From Taenia hydatigena (Eukaryota; Platyhelminthes; Cestoda; Cyclophyllidea; Taeniidae): a stretch of DNA of 64,000 bases. The stretch is taken from assembly GCA_036345935.2 (NCBI GenBank), contig JADWOT020000006.1:6885543-6949542 (forward strand), given 5' to 3'. A model generated the notes under the pieces. That model worked only from the letters and a program-made list of their open reading frames with translations. It was not told the DNA's origin and did not search any database. Both the position numbers and the translations under genes were made by a program. Each line of letters starts with the position of its first letter. The first letter of the stretch is position 1. Below, one piece after another: positions 12,301 to 26,345 of the stretch.

Positions 12301-15300
12301 AATGCAAGTAGGTCGAGAACTTCAGGTCAGCTTACCAATGCAGAGGACTTCTGTAAATGCGTGAAGGAATTCCAAAACAAAAAGACAGTCAGTGAATACT
12401 TGGCTAGGCATTCGGTTGCCTTCAATACGATCAAATTCAGGAAGGGCCTTGAGCAATAGAAAAAGAGAAAGTAAAGGCAAATCCTAACTCAAGCCAAGCA
12501 ACATTCAAACTACATGTACAGTCTGCCTAGCCAGTTTTATATGCATGGCTGGATCCGCGATTCCGAAGCGCAAAAACAAGTTGGTTCTACACTAGCAAAG
12601 AGGAAGTGATTGATTAATTGCTTAGCACGGTAAGGCAGACTGACGAGTCTTAATTATTTAAAAGTCCCATTTAAATAACCTGGGGCAAAGTTTTGCACAG
12701 CCATAACTTTGTGTTTCCCCAGCCAGACTCTTGGTCTTAGCTTTAATCCCCTGTCAGTGCTCATCCAAATTTCAGCTTGACTTGGGCCATAAAACTGGCT
12801 CATTAAAATGCCGTCTTCAATCCTCATAATGGAGTAGTTCCCAAACAATCAGATTAGGGAAGTCTCACCCTCAGTAAAATTGCTAATTTAAAGTTTTAAT
12901 TAAAAATTTGAGATCTAAAACTTTAAAGTGAGTAAATTAGTTCTATAGGAAGGCACAAAGCAAAGAATTCACAAAACCTGTCAACTTCCAGGCCATTTTT
13001 ATAAGCTTGAGATATCTTTTATATGATTCAACGTCATTAACCTTAGTAGGAGTCTTAAGCCTAGTTTTAAGGGATAAAAAATTATTTAAGGATCTATTTG
13101 CCTAGACGTTACGCGTCTAGCTCTAGATCGAAGGTCAACAATCGCAGTGTCTAGAAGGTAATTAGTTGCGTTACAATGGGAGTTTAACAGGTTTCTTAAA
13201 TGGTAATGCAACTTGGAAATTTGAAATCGTATCTACTGCTTTCAAGAGGGTCGTGTTAGATTTAAGCGAATGACATAGGAAGGAGAGAAGATTAATATCC
13301 TGATTTAAAGTGATGCGTTCACAAGACCTTGTCGCAAAAGTCGTATTTACTTAAAGAAACACTCATCACAATGGCCAAATGAATGGAAGTTAGTTGCTAC
13401 TTTGAATAAGTTTTCCACTGAAAGATGAGGAAGAGCAATGGCGAATGTTGATAACCTGGATTTTATTTGGTGTTTCCCTCTGATACTTTTCTGTGAATTT
13501 AAAGCGCTCTCATCGAAGATGTTACTCGAGAGAAGATTTAGTGTCACTTTTTTTGATAAATGAGCCAGGTGGGCTGAGAGTATGCTAACTAGCTGCGTAA
13601 ATAGACAAAGTAGGGCGATGCCGGCGGCGGCTACAGCTGTGGTCGTGGTGGTGAGGATGATGATGATGATTTTAGCTATGATGACACTGTTGAAAAAGGC
13701 CAATCGTTGTTTGTAGCCCCTTTACACGCAAACGCACCACCTCCCCGCTTTTCTATTGGTTAATTCCTGCCTTACCCCTTGCCCTCACCAGTCCCCTGGG
13801 GAAAGGGAGATGGGACTTAGAATAACAACAGAAAATTAACTACCAATTTGGGTAAATTCGCTTCTCTGTGTGTGTGGATGCCGACGTGTACGTTGCCCAG
13901 ACAATCAATGGAACCACACTATAGACACTCCTGGCCTGCCTAAGTGTGCACATGTTGTTAGGGCAACTGCTTTGACTGCGTGCCTATGAGTGTGGATAAA
14001 GGAATTGGAACGAACTACTTTCAAATGACTCCCTGAGCCCACCTTGGGATTGAGGATCTTCAAATCTTCCACAGGCCTTCGCAACTCCTCGTCTACGAGA
14101 TAGGCAATACGCTAAAAGGGAAGCATTTTACTCAGTATCGTTTAAAGTTCAGCCTTATTTTATCGAAAAAAAACAAGACATTTTAAGACTCTGGATGAAT
14201 TCCATTATCTCATTTTCGTATCCAGAGTGAACGGTTATGATGTTGAGTAGTTGCTGTGTAGGGAGTATGGAGAGTCAACTACTTTGTTGAAATGTATGAA
14301 AAGCACTTTCCAACTTTCCAAACGATGGTAGGGTTGGATATACTCACTTAACAAAGCCGTAAAAAGAAAGACCTCCACATAGTTCGTGTGAGCAGGGAAA
14401 GTACAAATTGAGGTAAGTGATAGTCCGTGGCAGTGAGCACTGAGCTAGAAATTCAGTAACTAAAGCCATTTGCACTTTCTGTAGCCAGAAATACGCCTCT
14501 GCCTTGAAGCAATGCTGGCAGTCAATCCAACTAAGTGAAGTGAAATCGGTGTATCTTAAGTAGCACATTTTAGTAGCACACCATTCCTTTCAGCTACGAT
14601 TATGGCCAGTAAGTTTTTATGCAAAAATGTACATTAAAAGTTGAATCAAAGAGGTCTAAAATGCAAAAAAAGAACATACTGGTTGCAACTGCTTGAACTG
14701 AAAGGAATCTTGGCTACACCATAAACCTTTTTTTGGAATGACAATTGCAGTACAGCAAGTAGTCAGTGGCGTTGGCGTCACAACCACTAAACTTTAAAAA
14801 CAACGATTCCGTGGCATTAAGTGCATGGCTTCTATTTTTAAGACACCTTAACCATGACTAGTACTAAGTGGTTCTAAACTAACAAAGCGAAACGCTGAAT
14901 AATTTGGTATTTGGGCGCTTTTTTTGACCGACAAACCATCTGCCATTTGCATGAACATCGGTTTCCCAAATTAATCACCCATATAGTCAAGATACCTCTT
15001 CGCGTGCTTTTGCAGTCTGAGCCTCCAGATCAGCCTTTCTTTGAGTCTCTTTCTCGCTCTCTAGGCGTTGGTGATCCTCAACGAGTTTCGTAAAGAAGGA
15101 CCGAAGTCGATCAAAGTCCTGAAATGGACAGCGGCACAATACGTCGGAGGCTTTTGATTAGTAATTTTGGTTTATTACCTCAGACGTGAAGTTCACAAGT
15201 ACAGAATGAAACCAAAAAAGGTACGACTTCCAAATATTTTATTATTTGACCTCGAAAGCTGATTTAGTCGAAAAGTTTTCACAATCAGTCCCCTAATTAT

Positions 15301-18300
15301 CCTAGAAAATAGGAAAAACTCACCTCCTAGAAATAAAAATAAAGTTAAACAAAGTGGAAACAAAAGAAAAACAGGAAAGGCGGAAATCCGCTCCGGAATC
15401 TACCTCAAGATTGGTCAAACTTGAAGATTGGAGGGAGAAGCGATCCTTTTGCTGAGGTTTTTGCTGCTGTTGTTGAGTGGAAGGAAACGCGAAATTGGAT
15501 GAAGAATTCGACGGAGGCGACACCGCTACAGTAGACGTTTCAGCATTTTGAATCTCTGATGGCCACGGTGACCACAAGGATCCAATCTGATTGGCCAGCG
15601 CGGAGGTCAGTTGGGGCGGCAGGCTAGGGAACCGAGGCAGAGCCAAAGGGAAATCGGCGAACGGTTTTGTGTAGTTCTCAGCGTTTGCTGTTGCCATCGC
15701 AGTCATGAGGTCCGGGTAAAACGGTACACCTGCGTTACCAAGGCCAAAAGAAAAAATTGAAATGCCGCCTAATGCCTAGATGAACGAATGGGTGGCAGTT
15801 CTAAGCTTTACGTGCGACTGCATTTAGGAATGAGTAGCAACCACTCTGTCTGGTTTCTGCTGTGGTTCTGTAATCAAATCAACCTACGAATTTGACGTCG
15901 GTTGTGCAGCATAAATGCACAGTCATGGAACACATTTTAGCCGCTCAATAGATGCACCACTTAATAATAGATTCAATTTGTGCTATGTGATAGTGTAGTG
16001 AGATTACCCTCTTCGTCATGATTTGACGGCCTGTGGTAACCGTCTTTTAAGGAGTACGTTGTGCTAATATCCCGCAAGCAGTTAATCCTTGTGGCCAAAT
16101 CCTAAACTTTGTAAAATTTCGTACTTCGTTTTAATCACATCGCCAAGGATCGAGTAGCAGGAATATTGCATGGAACCCAGACTGTGATTATTAAGATACT
16201 TTTCAAACACTGTGTTGAAATCCGTGTTTTTTTGTTGTCTTAGACAGTTGATGTGTCTAAAATGGACGTCTATTTCCATTCGCCTTCAATGCTTCCACTG
16301 CCTAAATCTCAGTGGGGCACTGACGGCCACAGCCCAAACATTCCTTTTATTATTGGTTCTAACCAATTCAACTGCAGCTGCTCCAAGGCTAGAGCTACCA
16401 ATTATTCTCAGACTAGAAACATTCTACTCTTGCCTTACGGTGTTCAACTTTATCAGTCCATTTGAGACATGAGTGGGTGCAGCAAGTCTACCATAGGGCG
16501 ATGAGGAAGACATGTTTCACATTTGTAATGTGGAGACTCAATCAAGGAAGCCGGAATCTCATTGATGCATTTGATGCAGATGGCAACTGTGCTAAAAGCA
16601 CAATATCATGGTCAAACCGGAATCCGTCCTGTAAAAGTAAGTTTGCTGCCAAATCAAAAGGTGTAATGCCAGTGCTTCCTCAGAGACCACCACGCATTGC
16701 CTGTAAAGGAAACTAAAGTGGCAACCTATACTTCTTGCATAAAAATCTCGTCATAAACTTCCTTTTTGTCAGTAATGTTTAGGAGCTGAGACCGAGATTC
16801 TGCTTTTTAGCAAAATGCTGATACTTTTCAAAACGAACCTGAAAATGACTTTCCAGCAGTGTTGGTGGTTGGGACAGAAGTGGTAGCGGCAGTTGTAGTG
16901 GATGAGGGAGATGTGGAAGGAAAAACGGCTTGAGGCGTTCGTCGATGACTTCTAGAAGGCGATTCCCGGCCAGTGGTGATGAGTGCATTTACAGCAGCCT
17001 CGGACATCTTCACAAACCCCTTCAAGGAAGCGCGCAAACACTTCTAGTTGCGCAAACAAATCAACCACAATTCACTATTATTGTTATTCATTTTTGTATA
17101 CCTTTGAATCCTTGTTGCACTCGTAGTAGTCGCCAAGACGGACGTAGGATTTGAATGTAAAATCCTCCGTGGTTAGAATACTATTCCCCGCTGATCGAAG
17201 GTACTAGGTTAATGTCAAAAAAGACCCTCAACTCAATTTCAGTCTGAAAAACGCCACTACTTCAGAAAAAAAGACTTTAAGCCATTAAAAAGTTGGAGTC
17301 CTTAATTTTTGTTTTAAACCACAGACAGTTGTGTCAGATGTAAATGAAACCATTTTTTTTTTTGCATTTGTAGTGCTATTTCCAGCAGAACATAGTGTGA
17401 GATGGATTTACGCCTACAGGAATGTGATGGCAAATAGCGGCCTTTCGTTCCTCCGACTAGTGAAAAATGAAATGCGTGTAGGATGAAGCCGATCAAAATG
17501 TGCTTGCTTTAGGACCGAGAACTGTGCCAAAGGTGTTGTAGTCAGGTTTTAATGCGAATTTGTGTAGATCTGAATGTTGGAGTTATGCAAATAAAATCTG
17601 AATCAAGTCATGTTGGATGTACGCAAAGACAAAAACTGGCATTTTAAGAGCAGAATACATTTGCATGGGTGCCATTATTCATGCCAGTGTGAGTTTAAGA
17701 CGCCTGGGTGCCATATGTGCACATATTGTGTACATAAAACATCCTCTTGAGCTCTAATGGGCCACTCACTTGATTTACTCTCAATAGATAAAGCCTAATT
17801 TTCACAAAGTGAGATTTGCAGTCCTTCTCACCTCTCGAATACCCTCGATGTTCCAGAATTGACGACCGCAGGGAGCGATATAGACCACGTCCCCCAACAG
17901 ACCTCCTGGGCCGACACCCTTCACGAGGGTCTCGCGGCGCCAACTAAAAGAAGTTACGAATTTTCGTCAGTTTTTGTGACATAATCTGAGGATTTAGATA
18001 GTTGATAGCTTTTCAAACACACCCCAAACCCAAGGGAAGTCGGTAACCACTATCAATGAAGCCTCGTGCTCGTTTGTGACCTGAAATAAAAGATGAGGAT
18101 TGTGAGACCTTCTATCCTAAAGAATTTATTGTTTTACCACGAGTCCTCAAAAGGAGTTCATTACAAAATAAAACTCAAACGCTTCTTTGGGGTGAACAAA
18201 AAAACATTCAATTATTCAACAGGAGTTTTCACACCGCGTCGCGGTTGCTATTTTCAATTGCCTTTTGGTTTAAGATTAACTTATCAGAGAATTTATCCAG

Positions 18301-21300
18301 CCTCAGCTAAGTGGAGTAGCAAAATATAACTCGAGTTCCTCTAAAGTCAAACAAAATTAAAAAACTACTGGAGGCCATTGAGTTTACTTGCAAATGTCCT
18401 TGCATTTGGAAACCGGAAGTCGACGTGAAGACAGGATTTTATTTGATGAGTACTTCCAACGTGGATCTTTCATTTCCTCATGAACACTCTCAAAGCATCG
18501 GGTCTTAGTGTTCACTGAAGATATCATGACGACAACGACTTTCTCAGACGCAGTCAAGTGCAAATGGCATTACTGTGAGTTTTAAGTCCTACCATGTTTA
18601 ACCCATAGATCACTGCTTAGCACCAGAACACTACATTCATTACCTGTCAGCAATAGTTCTTTGATCTCAGACAGTATTTTACAGTTATACTAAGAAACTT
18701 GATTGATGATGGATCGAAAATGATGGTCTAACCCACCCGAGGTGTCCGATTTGGATGCGGAAACAGAAGCTCCAGAAGATGTTGGTGTGGTAGCAACCGA
18801 AGCTGTTGCAGAGGCAGTGCTGGTAATCATTTTGTCGGCGGAGTCGATACGCCTTCGTTTGCGACTGCCCGAGAGTTCGACTGAGTCGTTGAGGCGTTTG
18901 AGCACATCGGTTATGGTTCCGTCGATGCTGTTCAAATCGGCTAGGCAGGACTCGGGCTGTGGAGTCTGCATATTCAGAGATGGAATAGAGGCGTCAGGGG
19001 TGATCCACCACTGCTTGTGTTATACATGGACTCCTACTTTCTAGATAATTAATGAGGGGTGAGGCCGTCATTTACTTGGCGTGAGTTGTCTTCCCATTGC
19101 ACCACTTCTACATAACCACAATCGGAAGATGTAGTGGATGGTAAGCGTATGATTTTCATAGGAATATCATAACCGAGTGATTAATTGCACACAAACCGCA
19201 AAGGTTTAGGATGGCGCAGAAGTCTGACTGTTTGTATTTTTAATTTTTGACGTTGCGAAGCGAAATACAACTCCCTACAGGAGGGTTGTGACATGCTGCG
19301 CCCCTTCAAAAATATGGTTATTTTATAATTCCTAAATAAATTTCAGGAAAAATAATGTGCTTCGAACTGCATATTTTAAATCGAATCGTTTGATTTTCAT
19401 CGAAATACAACATATTTCGCTAATTATAGTTTTTGACAGCTTCTGAGACAGGTAATCTTTCCAGACTACAAATGAGCCTTGCTAGCCGTAACTTCTCGTG
19501 GAATCAAGTGGGAAAAATGAGAATTTCCAGGCAAACAAGAAAACCATGGAATTAGCTCTTTGGCTAGCTGTTGGCATCACAATATTGGAGTTTAGTCATC
19601 TTACTTCATCCCCTTCTCTGCTCCAAGCGCTGCGTATCTAAAACTCGTTGAAATTTCTTGAAGATCGACTCAACCAGTGTAAAACTTCGCATTGGCAGTG
19701 AATTACAGTACCTTATGTAGTCAGCTTACTCCTGAAAGTGGCTACACAGCAGTAATTTCAGCTGATGGAATAACGAGTCGTGTTGTGCTCTTTCAGCTGA
19801 CTCAGAAGCTACCTCGATTGTATCCAGTATCTGGACCTGAAGCACACCGCCTCCCCAGCATTTACAACAAATCCTTGAATATTTCCAAAAGACGAACGAG
19901 ATAAAGTATTCTTAAAGTGCTTTAAAATGGATGGAAAAACATCAAAATGACTCCTAGAGAGTGAAAATTAACCAAAAAAAATTCCGCCAAAGCTGGTCCC
20001 TTGCTGCATCTAGGTATGACGCTTCGGTAACTCCCTCATCTCGTCAAGCCCCGTTTGTAATGGATTGAGCTTATAAAAGTGAGGATAGGTAGAATCCATC
20101 CAGCCATCACAGGGTTCCCTAAGCACATTCAATTGGGACACCCACTTTGGTTACAGCTAAAGAAGACTTGGGAGGTCTTCCCCTGCCCCTATGTGGTTGG
20201 CCTTCGCGACTCGGTGTCGTTCCTAGCGGCGTCGACCGATGGGACAGGTGCGACGACTGCTTGGAGGTCGCCATCCGATTCTGTTGTTTCTGCTGTTGTT
20301 GCAGAGCTGTCAGCGCAGCTGCGGCAGCAAAGGCTGCGGCATTTTCTCCGGGCCCTTGAAGGGGAAATCTTGACGTGTTCGCGAGAACTCCAGAAGGTGG
20401 TGTTGAAACTGATGCTGTTGAGACAATGGAATCTTTCGTCTGGCCTTGTGATGCACTTGGAGCCTGGTTGGAAAGCGATTGGCGGGTTAAAGTTTTCTTT
20501 ACTGCATCTATTTTGTCAGTCTGGCGCACTTACCTTACGCACTTAAGGAACTGCAAATATAATTTGAGAGCTAGAGAAGAAGTTAAATTGATTCACTGAA
20601 TAAAAGTTGAACTAAATAAAACGTTTTTAAGCATCACTTTTAAAATTACAGTCTTCTAAACTTATTCTTAACCTACTTTTGTACTTAGTTAAGAAGCAAA
20701 ACTCATTCAATTTAAAGTGGCATATGCACTTAAGCAAAGAAGTTGTGAGGGTTCTAGTCGAGAACTTCCTTTTCACGAATTTATGACCGCAATGAACGAT
20801 TTTTAGACTATTAAACGTCTCTATCGGTGTCCTTAAGGTCCATCTCGCTCTTATTTGTAGCAATTGTTGACCTTTGTTCAAGTCGTGCTACAGAAGTTGC
20901 TATGACGACCGACGTTTGCGCACAAAACCCCCAACACAGGCGACCTTTAGCACGAAGGCAGCGAAAGAGTGGTCGGTGCGAGTAATTCGCAACGTCGTGA
21001 GAGCGAGGACAGACCAGTGTAGGGTGCAGGAGGACTCACCCGAGAGGAGGTAGAGGAGGGGGTGGATGCACTACTGCTCTGGTTGAGACCCTGTGTTAAC
21101 TTTGCCAAAACAGAACTGAAGGACTCGTCAGTCTCGGCTGTTGGTTGTGCAACCGTGGAGGTCTCCTCCACACCGTCTGCATGATAGGAGCCTAAAATTA
21201 ACCAATCGGTGTCCGTCAAATGCTAAGTGGAGCAAATACGATGGCACAATTTCCTTAAGAAATGATGCAATATCGTTTAAAAGCCTTGGATTTTGATGCG

Positions 21301-24299
21301 CTGTTACTGTTGCCGATTTCATTGGAACCGCTGTTTGAAAATTCACTGTTCTTTGAAAATGCTTCTAAAATAACAACATTTAGGAATCAATCATGCAACC
21401 TGTGGAGTCAGGGGAGTAATATCCGTAAAAGTGGTGTCTTCTTTAATCACCGGAAGAATAATCAGAAAATGGCACCGAATTCCATTTCGTTTTCGAAGTC
21501 AAAAACACGAAGCACTAACGAAGAATAAGGAAGTTGTGAGCTAAAAATGAAGCAACTTTTGAGCGAAGAAGCATCGTAGTGTGCAACTCAAGCTGCTTGC
21601 CGGGTCCGATTCACAAAGAAACTGCTCGAATTTATATTCTCTTTATGTCTAACTCAAGATGTGACTCATGTGCATAATTTCTGAGCACCCACCTCATATC
21701 GAATGCTTTAAACATCACCCGAGTCAACGTGTGATCACACTGGGCGCAATTCATAGCCAACAAGGCCCGGCAAAGTGTGTTTACACTTTCGACTTGGCTC
21801 CAACTTCACGTAAAATACCCTTACAATCTTAAGCTATATCGGTACAACATGACCTAAAAGGAAAACATATTTCGCCGCAAGGTTGATGGCTGCACATATT
21901 CACGGGCAAAGCGACCAGTCTTCTCTAGATGATTTCTATATTGGGACCAGATAATATACGCGGGAGGGACAAAAGTGAGAGGCTTTGCTTAAAAAGTAGG
22001 GTGAAATAAAATCCCGAGTAAGGAAACAGGTAGGTTGGTTATGGAGATAAATCTGCTGCTGCGCCTACACATGGCGTCCCCAAAAGCGAACAATGCCAGT
22101 AATTATCATCCCCGAAGCTGCTGCTGTTGCTGCTGCTTCTGCTGGTCAATTAGTCAGCCCCTCCCGTGGGGGGAGATGAATCACACAAATCAGGACACTG
22201 GTGCCACTGCTGTTAAACACCCAAAATCGCTTCCAAGATGGCGTACCACCGTGCCAAGTACACCTGCCCAACTTCACGTTCAGTCGAAATTTTGCAAGTT
22301 ATTGTGTTAAAAATACCACGATTTGAGGTTAAGTAATCTTTGGGAGAAAATTTGTACACTAGTCTCATTATTCGGCGAATTGCAATGCTATTTGGGCCAA
22401 TCACAGATGATTTAAACTGTAATTAAAAAACGACATTAGATGTGACTGGATAGGGTTCTCGAAAATGCCATCAGTCGGTGACTCACACAAATCACGGCGC
22501 TGTTGGAGGGAGAGGAAGGGATTGGAGCTCCATTGTCCGAGCAAATTGGCCATCGCAAGTGCCATTTGTTGTTGTTGCTGCTGCTGGTGGTGGTGATGGT
22601 GGTGGTTAGTTTGATGCTGACGGTTTGATGCGTCAAGACCTGCTTGTAGCAGGGCGTGCTGGGCAAAGAAGATAGGATCCAGAGGGAGGTTGGATTTGGG
22701 AGGATAGAGGTCCGTCGGAGGTTGACAAAGACTCGAAGGAAGTGCCGTACTTTGCTGTTGTTGGCTGTACATCAGGGACGCTAAGAGAAAAATAAATATC
22801 ACAATCTCTCAATTGCTCGAGATTCAACTCCACCTGATAATGATGCCTAACAGTTCAGGAGTTGAAGGATGCGATGGTACTACTAAAACCAAGGCAACAT
22901 TTGGATGTCCTCTGCCCATAAACGGGCTAGTCCCTTAATCTGGTCAGACTGGAAGACATAGGCAGATGAGAAGGCGAGTGAACAACCGTAATCAAGTTTC
23001 CGCAATGTAACAAAACTATTTCTGAAATGCCATTTGGTAATACGAGCCGACTACGACACATTTGAAGGTTATTATTCCAAAATGGTGTTAAAGATAAATG
23101 GAAGCGAATCAAATTGGAATTTGTTGAGATCTCGTCATATAGGAAAGACTGAAAGCCGAGACGGCCCAAAGGACTTGAGTCTGCAGAATCCTTGTTGAGT
23201 GAAGCACTGCGGATTCCGTGATTCGTGCTTACATCGCACAATAAAAGTTCAAAGGATTACATATTGCCTATAAGTGTAAATCTGGCGAGTAGGTGCAGTA
23301 TTTTGGTGGATTTGGTGCGCCTTTATACACTGGGATTGATGTACCAAATAATTAGTAAAGAAAATTGTTTCCTTTCAATCAAAAGGTCATCACAATTCTG
23401 CAGAAGTGTCACTAATTTAGTCAGTAAAATTTGCGTTTTATCATTGAGGATATGTATGCACAATACAGCAGCTTTCCGTCTGTTTCCACTTAAAAATAAG
23501 GACGTAAAGTAGACGATTATTGTAGAATTCATAACTGTACACGAGAAACCCGAATTACGTACTTCTAGTGCCATGAAGACAGGTTCGGTTCTCTCTTTGA
23601 CTTACGCCAATAGTTGGCTTTAATGGGTCTTGCAATTAGTAATTCCGCATGTGGAATTATGCCAACATCACCTCCCTCGTGCACTCTTAAATTTAATAAA
23701 ACTCTAGGCTTTCACATAAAACGCCGCTCCGGCTAATGAGAGCACAAACTGAAAGCGGATACCCACTGATTAGATTAGCCGACTCATTCACCGGCGGGAG
23801 GAGCCCAACATCGGTAGCAATCAGAAAATCTCAAACCGTGCAATGAAGTTAGGAAGTCTCACAACAAACGGAGGTCATGACAAGTCTAGACACAGCATCA
23901 AATAGCCAAATGCTACGCAGCAAAGCTTACAGAGCAGAGTTGAAGCAGCGAATGGGTCCATTGTACTGGGAGAGACCGCATTATTTGTGGCGGTAGCAGC
24001 GGCAGCTGCTGCAGCGGCAGCAATAAGTGCATTCATGATATCGCCAGTGGTGGGAGTAAAATTGCTGGCTGCTGAGTGTTGTGGTAGAAAGGTAGGAGGT
24101 ATAGTTCCATTGGATGCGAATACACTAGCCAGATAGTCCAAGGTAAGATTGTTTTTTTCTGTGGAGTCGGCTGTGGATTGGCCGTTTGTCGCATCGGGCG
24201 CGGAGCTACTGCTTTGATGGCCGGAGGTAGTGGAATGATAGACGGACATGGCTCTCAATGCGCGAAGCTCCAAATCATTTTGAGCGGGAAGATTGGTGT
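5676..24299 (-). CDS. BAZ2: BAZ2-like chromatin remodelling protein (MBD-DDT-WHIM-PHD-PHD-bromodomain), 22 exons, 5' end unresolved
   Basis: Exons from 5' to 3' on the minus strand: 23931-24299, 22487-22780, 21040-21191, 20155-20496, 18737-18965, 18023-18080, 17832-17943, 17102-17203, 16839-17043, 15404-15729, 14996-15118, 14043-14111, 12336-12447, 12117-12259, 11721-12025, 10075-11612, 9282-9748, 8400-8966, 7683-8108, 6855-7408, 6199-6345, 5676-6123. Every junction keeps phase, giving about 2361 residues. Family knowledge: BAZ2A/TIP5 and BAZ2B partner ISWI ATPases and read acetylated histones; the fly relative is toutatis. Approximate domain order: poly-Ala/His/Gln N-terminus 1-220, AT hook 375, MBD 470-550, coiled coil 735-770, DDT 795-880, WHIM motifs 900-1100, PHD pair 1840-1960, AT hooks 2020-2060, bromodomain 2166-2265. 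The first listed exon enters in phase 1 after a good acceptor, so either a coding exon lies further upstream or translation starts at the in-frame ATG at 24249. The least certain acceptors are at 20496 and 8966. Vertebrate BAZ2 proteins are about 1900-2170 aa. Confidence 0.9.
6855..7408 (-). other. BAZ2: AT-hook and acidic linker exon of the BAZ2-like gene
   Basis: Encodes a basic segment with two AT-hook-like cores (VGRPKGT and KRGRPMG), then a Glu/Asp-rich run, linking the PHD fingers to the bromodomain. It enters in phase 0 from the PHD exon and leaves in phase 2, completing Arg at the start of the bromodomain exon. Confidence 0.8.
7683..8108 (-). other. BAZ2: Tandem PHD finger exon of the BAZ2-like gene
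   Basis: The first finger is a textbook C4HC3 PHD: CQIC, then LLLCDGCDHGYHTYC, then GDWFCYDC. It directly follows AIAWDKSIMKV of the preceding exon, as in vertebrate BAZ2. A second zinc-binding module follows: CFVCG, then QCVSCARGAHPACL, then KRWTCMLC, with an Ala-rich insert between its first and second cysteine pairs. Known vertebrate BAZ2 proteins carry one PHD finger here, so the second is a lineage feature or an extended form. The donor is either GTACTT (used here) or GTTCGG six bases earlier; both keep phase. Confidence 0.88.
11721..12447 (-). other. BAZ2: DDT domain exons of the BAZ2-like gene
   Basis: Exons 12336-12447, 12117-12259 and 11721-12025. The translation reads ALPEFDRIEGNRMPSQVF, then CLFVLEFLHAFTEVL, then LLKFAILDPGIP, then GLLRVFLIGRNG, then LASLLAFICDELTCS, and ends with SLRRDKFNLEAKIRK. 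This is the helical DDT pattern that in BAZ/ACF1 proteins binds ISWI remodellers. The preceding 23-codon exon (14043-14111) supplies ELRRPVEDLKILNPK, equivalent to the MKKPTEDL stretch of BAZ2. Confidence 0.9.
17102..18080 (-). other. BAZ2: MBD/TAM domain exons of the BAZ2-like gene
   Basis: Exons 18023-18080, 17832-17943 and 17102-17203 encode RLPLGLGWRRETLVKG, then VVYIAPCGRQFWNIEG, then YLRSAGNSILTTEDFTF and KSYVRLGDYYE. This follows the vertebrate BAZ2 methyl-CpG-binding-like (TAM) domain from its GW start to its GDxxE end. The phases (1, 2, 0, 0) close without a stop. Confidence 0.9.
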
Positions 24300-26269
24300 C
24301 TGAAGGGGCGAAAGAATGCAAAGTTGGTTGGTTTGCATGAAAAACAGATGAAGAGTGGTGTAGGAAGAGGAGGCTAGAACACAAAGCGTCCCAAAAGAAG
24401 AACATGTAGGCTGATATGACTAAGCATGGGAAACGGTGGTGGACGAATAAGCTAGTTTTTGCAAGAAAAAAAAAGGGCGGGAGACGCACAGACGACTGCT
24501 GTAGAAGTCTCCTCTGCAGGAAGGTGTGAATTTGTGCCTGGTTAATTAAACGCTGTGTAAGTGTGCGATTTGGAATAAAACGTGCGCAATTAACCTTCAC
24601 CTGAATAGAGGAGGTTGCCAATTGAAACAGCGGCAACCAGCAGGCACGCCAATCACAGATTAACAATTTTAAACAGGACTTCACTGACGTGCTTTGTGTG
24701 ACACCGAATTTCCAGGCAATCAAATCATTCAATCATTGGATGGATCAGAAACATGGCACGACTATCGCAGGACATGTTATTTTTGTTGTTTAAACTACAA
24801 GCAACAGAGTCGAGGGTGCTATCACCTCTCCGGGGCACGAATACATAGGTCCAATCACAACCCGAAGTCATGACAGTCAGCTGCCAAGTTTAGCTTTTCG
24901 CTTGATCAGCTGACGACTGTCGATCCGTTCGCGTAGATGCGCTTGCGAGCGTGTCCGTGCTGACAGAACAGTCGGTGGATACCACTGACACTACCTGAAG
25001 GAATCGCATTAAAACCAATGTGGCGTTGCCATCGTTATGCCCCAATTTGTGTTCGCATAAGTGCGTCCATCCCAAACAACGGCCGTGATAGTGATGGTGG
25101 TGGTGGCTGTGCGCACGTGCATATAAGCGCAGACGAAGAAAAATGAATGGACATCGTTCTCCTTACCTCTCGCTTTCGTATTCGCTATCCCTCCGCCCTG
25201 CTGGCCTGTCTACCTCCCTTCTCTCTTTTATACCTGTCAGGCGTCGTAGTCGGAGGCGCGGATTAGCGAGGGGAGAGGGCGCGTATCGATTTTTTTGGCC
25301 TTGTGGTGTGATTGCACGCCCTTCTCTAAGGCAGTTCAGACTTGGAGTCCTGCCTGCGAGACGGTTGCAAGTAATGCATCAGCACAAACAACGGCGCCTC
25401 ATTTAGTCGCGTTCTGTATTAGTCTGCAGTGGTACTTAAGTGCAAGCAACCCGTTGCGTACACATCCTAATTCTTTCCTAGCGAGGTTCTGATATATATT
25501 GAGGCCACACTAAGGAATAGATTAATTTATAGCCCATGTCATCTCCACAAGTAGCATCTACTCCCAAGTATAATCTGCGTAGATGTGATACCCGAAGATC
25601 ATTAAATAACCTCATACCGATTCCATGTGTGAACAATTTGGACAGCCGTGGTTACTATTGGCTCGATAATAAAAAATCCGTTCTACTAACCTACCTGCAC
25701 CTCAGTTTTTACAAAACACGTTTTCTGATAGAGAGTAGAGAAGTGGGATAAGACAACTATTTACAGCTAACCCCTTGGATTGTTCTTCAAGGAAAGAAAT
25801 CATCACGTTTACTGCAATATTGAGATCCCATGAGAGTCATTTAAATTCAGAAAATTTATGCTGGAAATTTAAAAACAGATGCAGAGCTTTGCAACGGCCC
25901 CTCGGAAATGATGCAAAAAAAAGCAGGTAGATTAAATATCTAACTTTTTGTTGTCAAAGGAAAGAAAATTAGCGTTTTTGCACCGCAAAGCATTTACACT
26001 ATGCACACTAAACTCCAACTTCTAAAAGCGTGGACGGTGGAATCCCAATGTTTAATCCTCATTGAAACTTTAAATAAATTGCCAAATTTGAACAAGGCGT
26101 AATTTACCTTGCAGCAAGACAAGCGATAAATTATCGTAGGTCCAACGTTAAGTTTCTAATTCAAATCGAAACCACACTGGGGGGCATATTTAAACAAAGC
26201 AAGTGCGCACACACGCAGCCACATATGAATGACGAAGGAGTTAACGCACAGCCACACGCGCGCATGCTT

Positions 26270-26345
26270 CTGTGAAAAGCAGGAAGAGGCGGGGGAGGAG
26301 GCGGAGAAGAAGGAGGAGGCGAGGGAGTGGGTGGGAGGAGGTGTG
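26270..26345. repeat. Purine-rich (GGA/GGAGG) tract
   Basis: About 75 bp almost entirely of A and G on the plus strand, built of GGAGGCGGAG-like units. It is low-complexity DNA that could form triplex or G-rich structures. It gives rise to a spurious Pro/Ser-rich frame on the minus strand. Confidence 0.7.
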
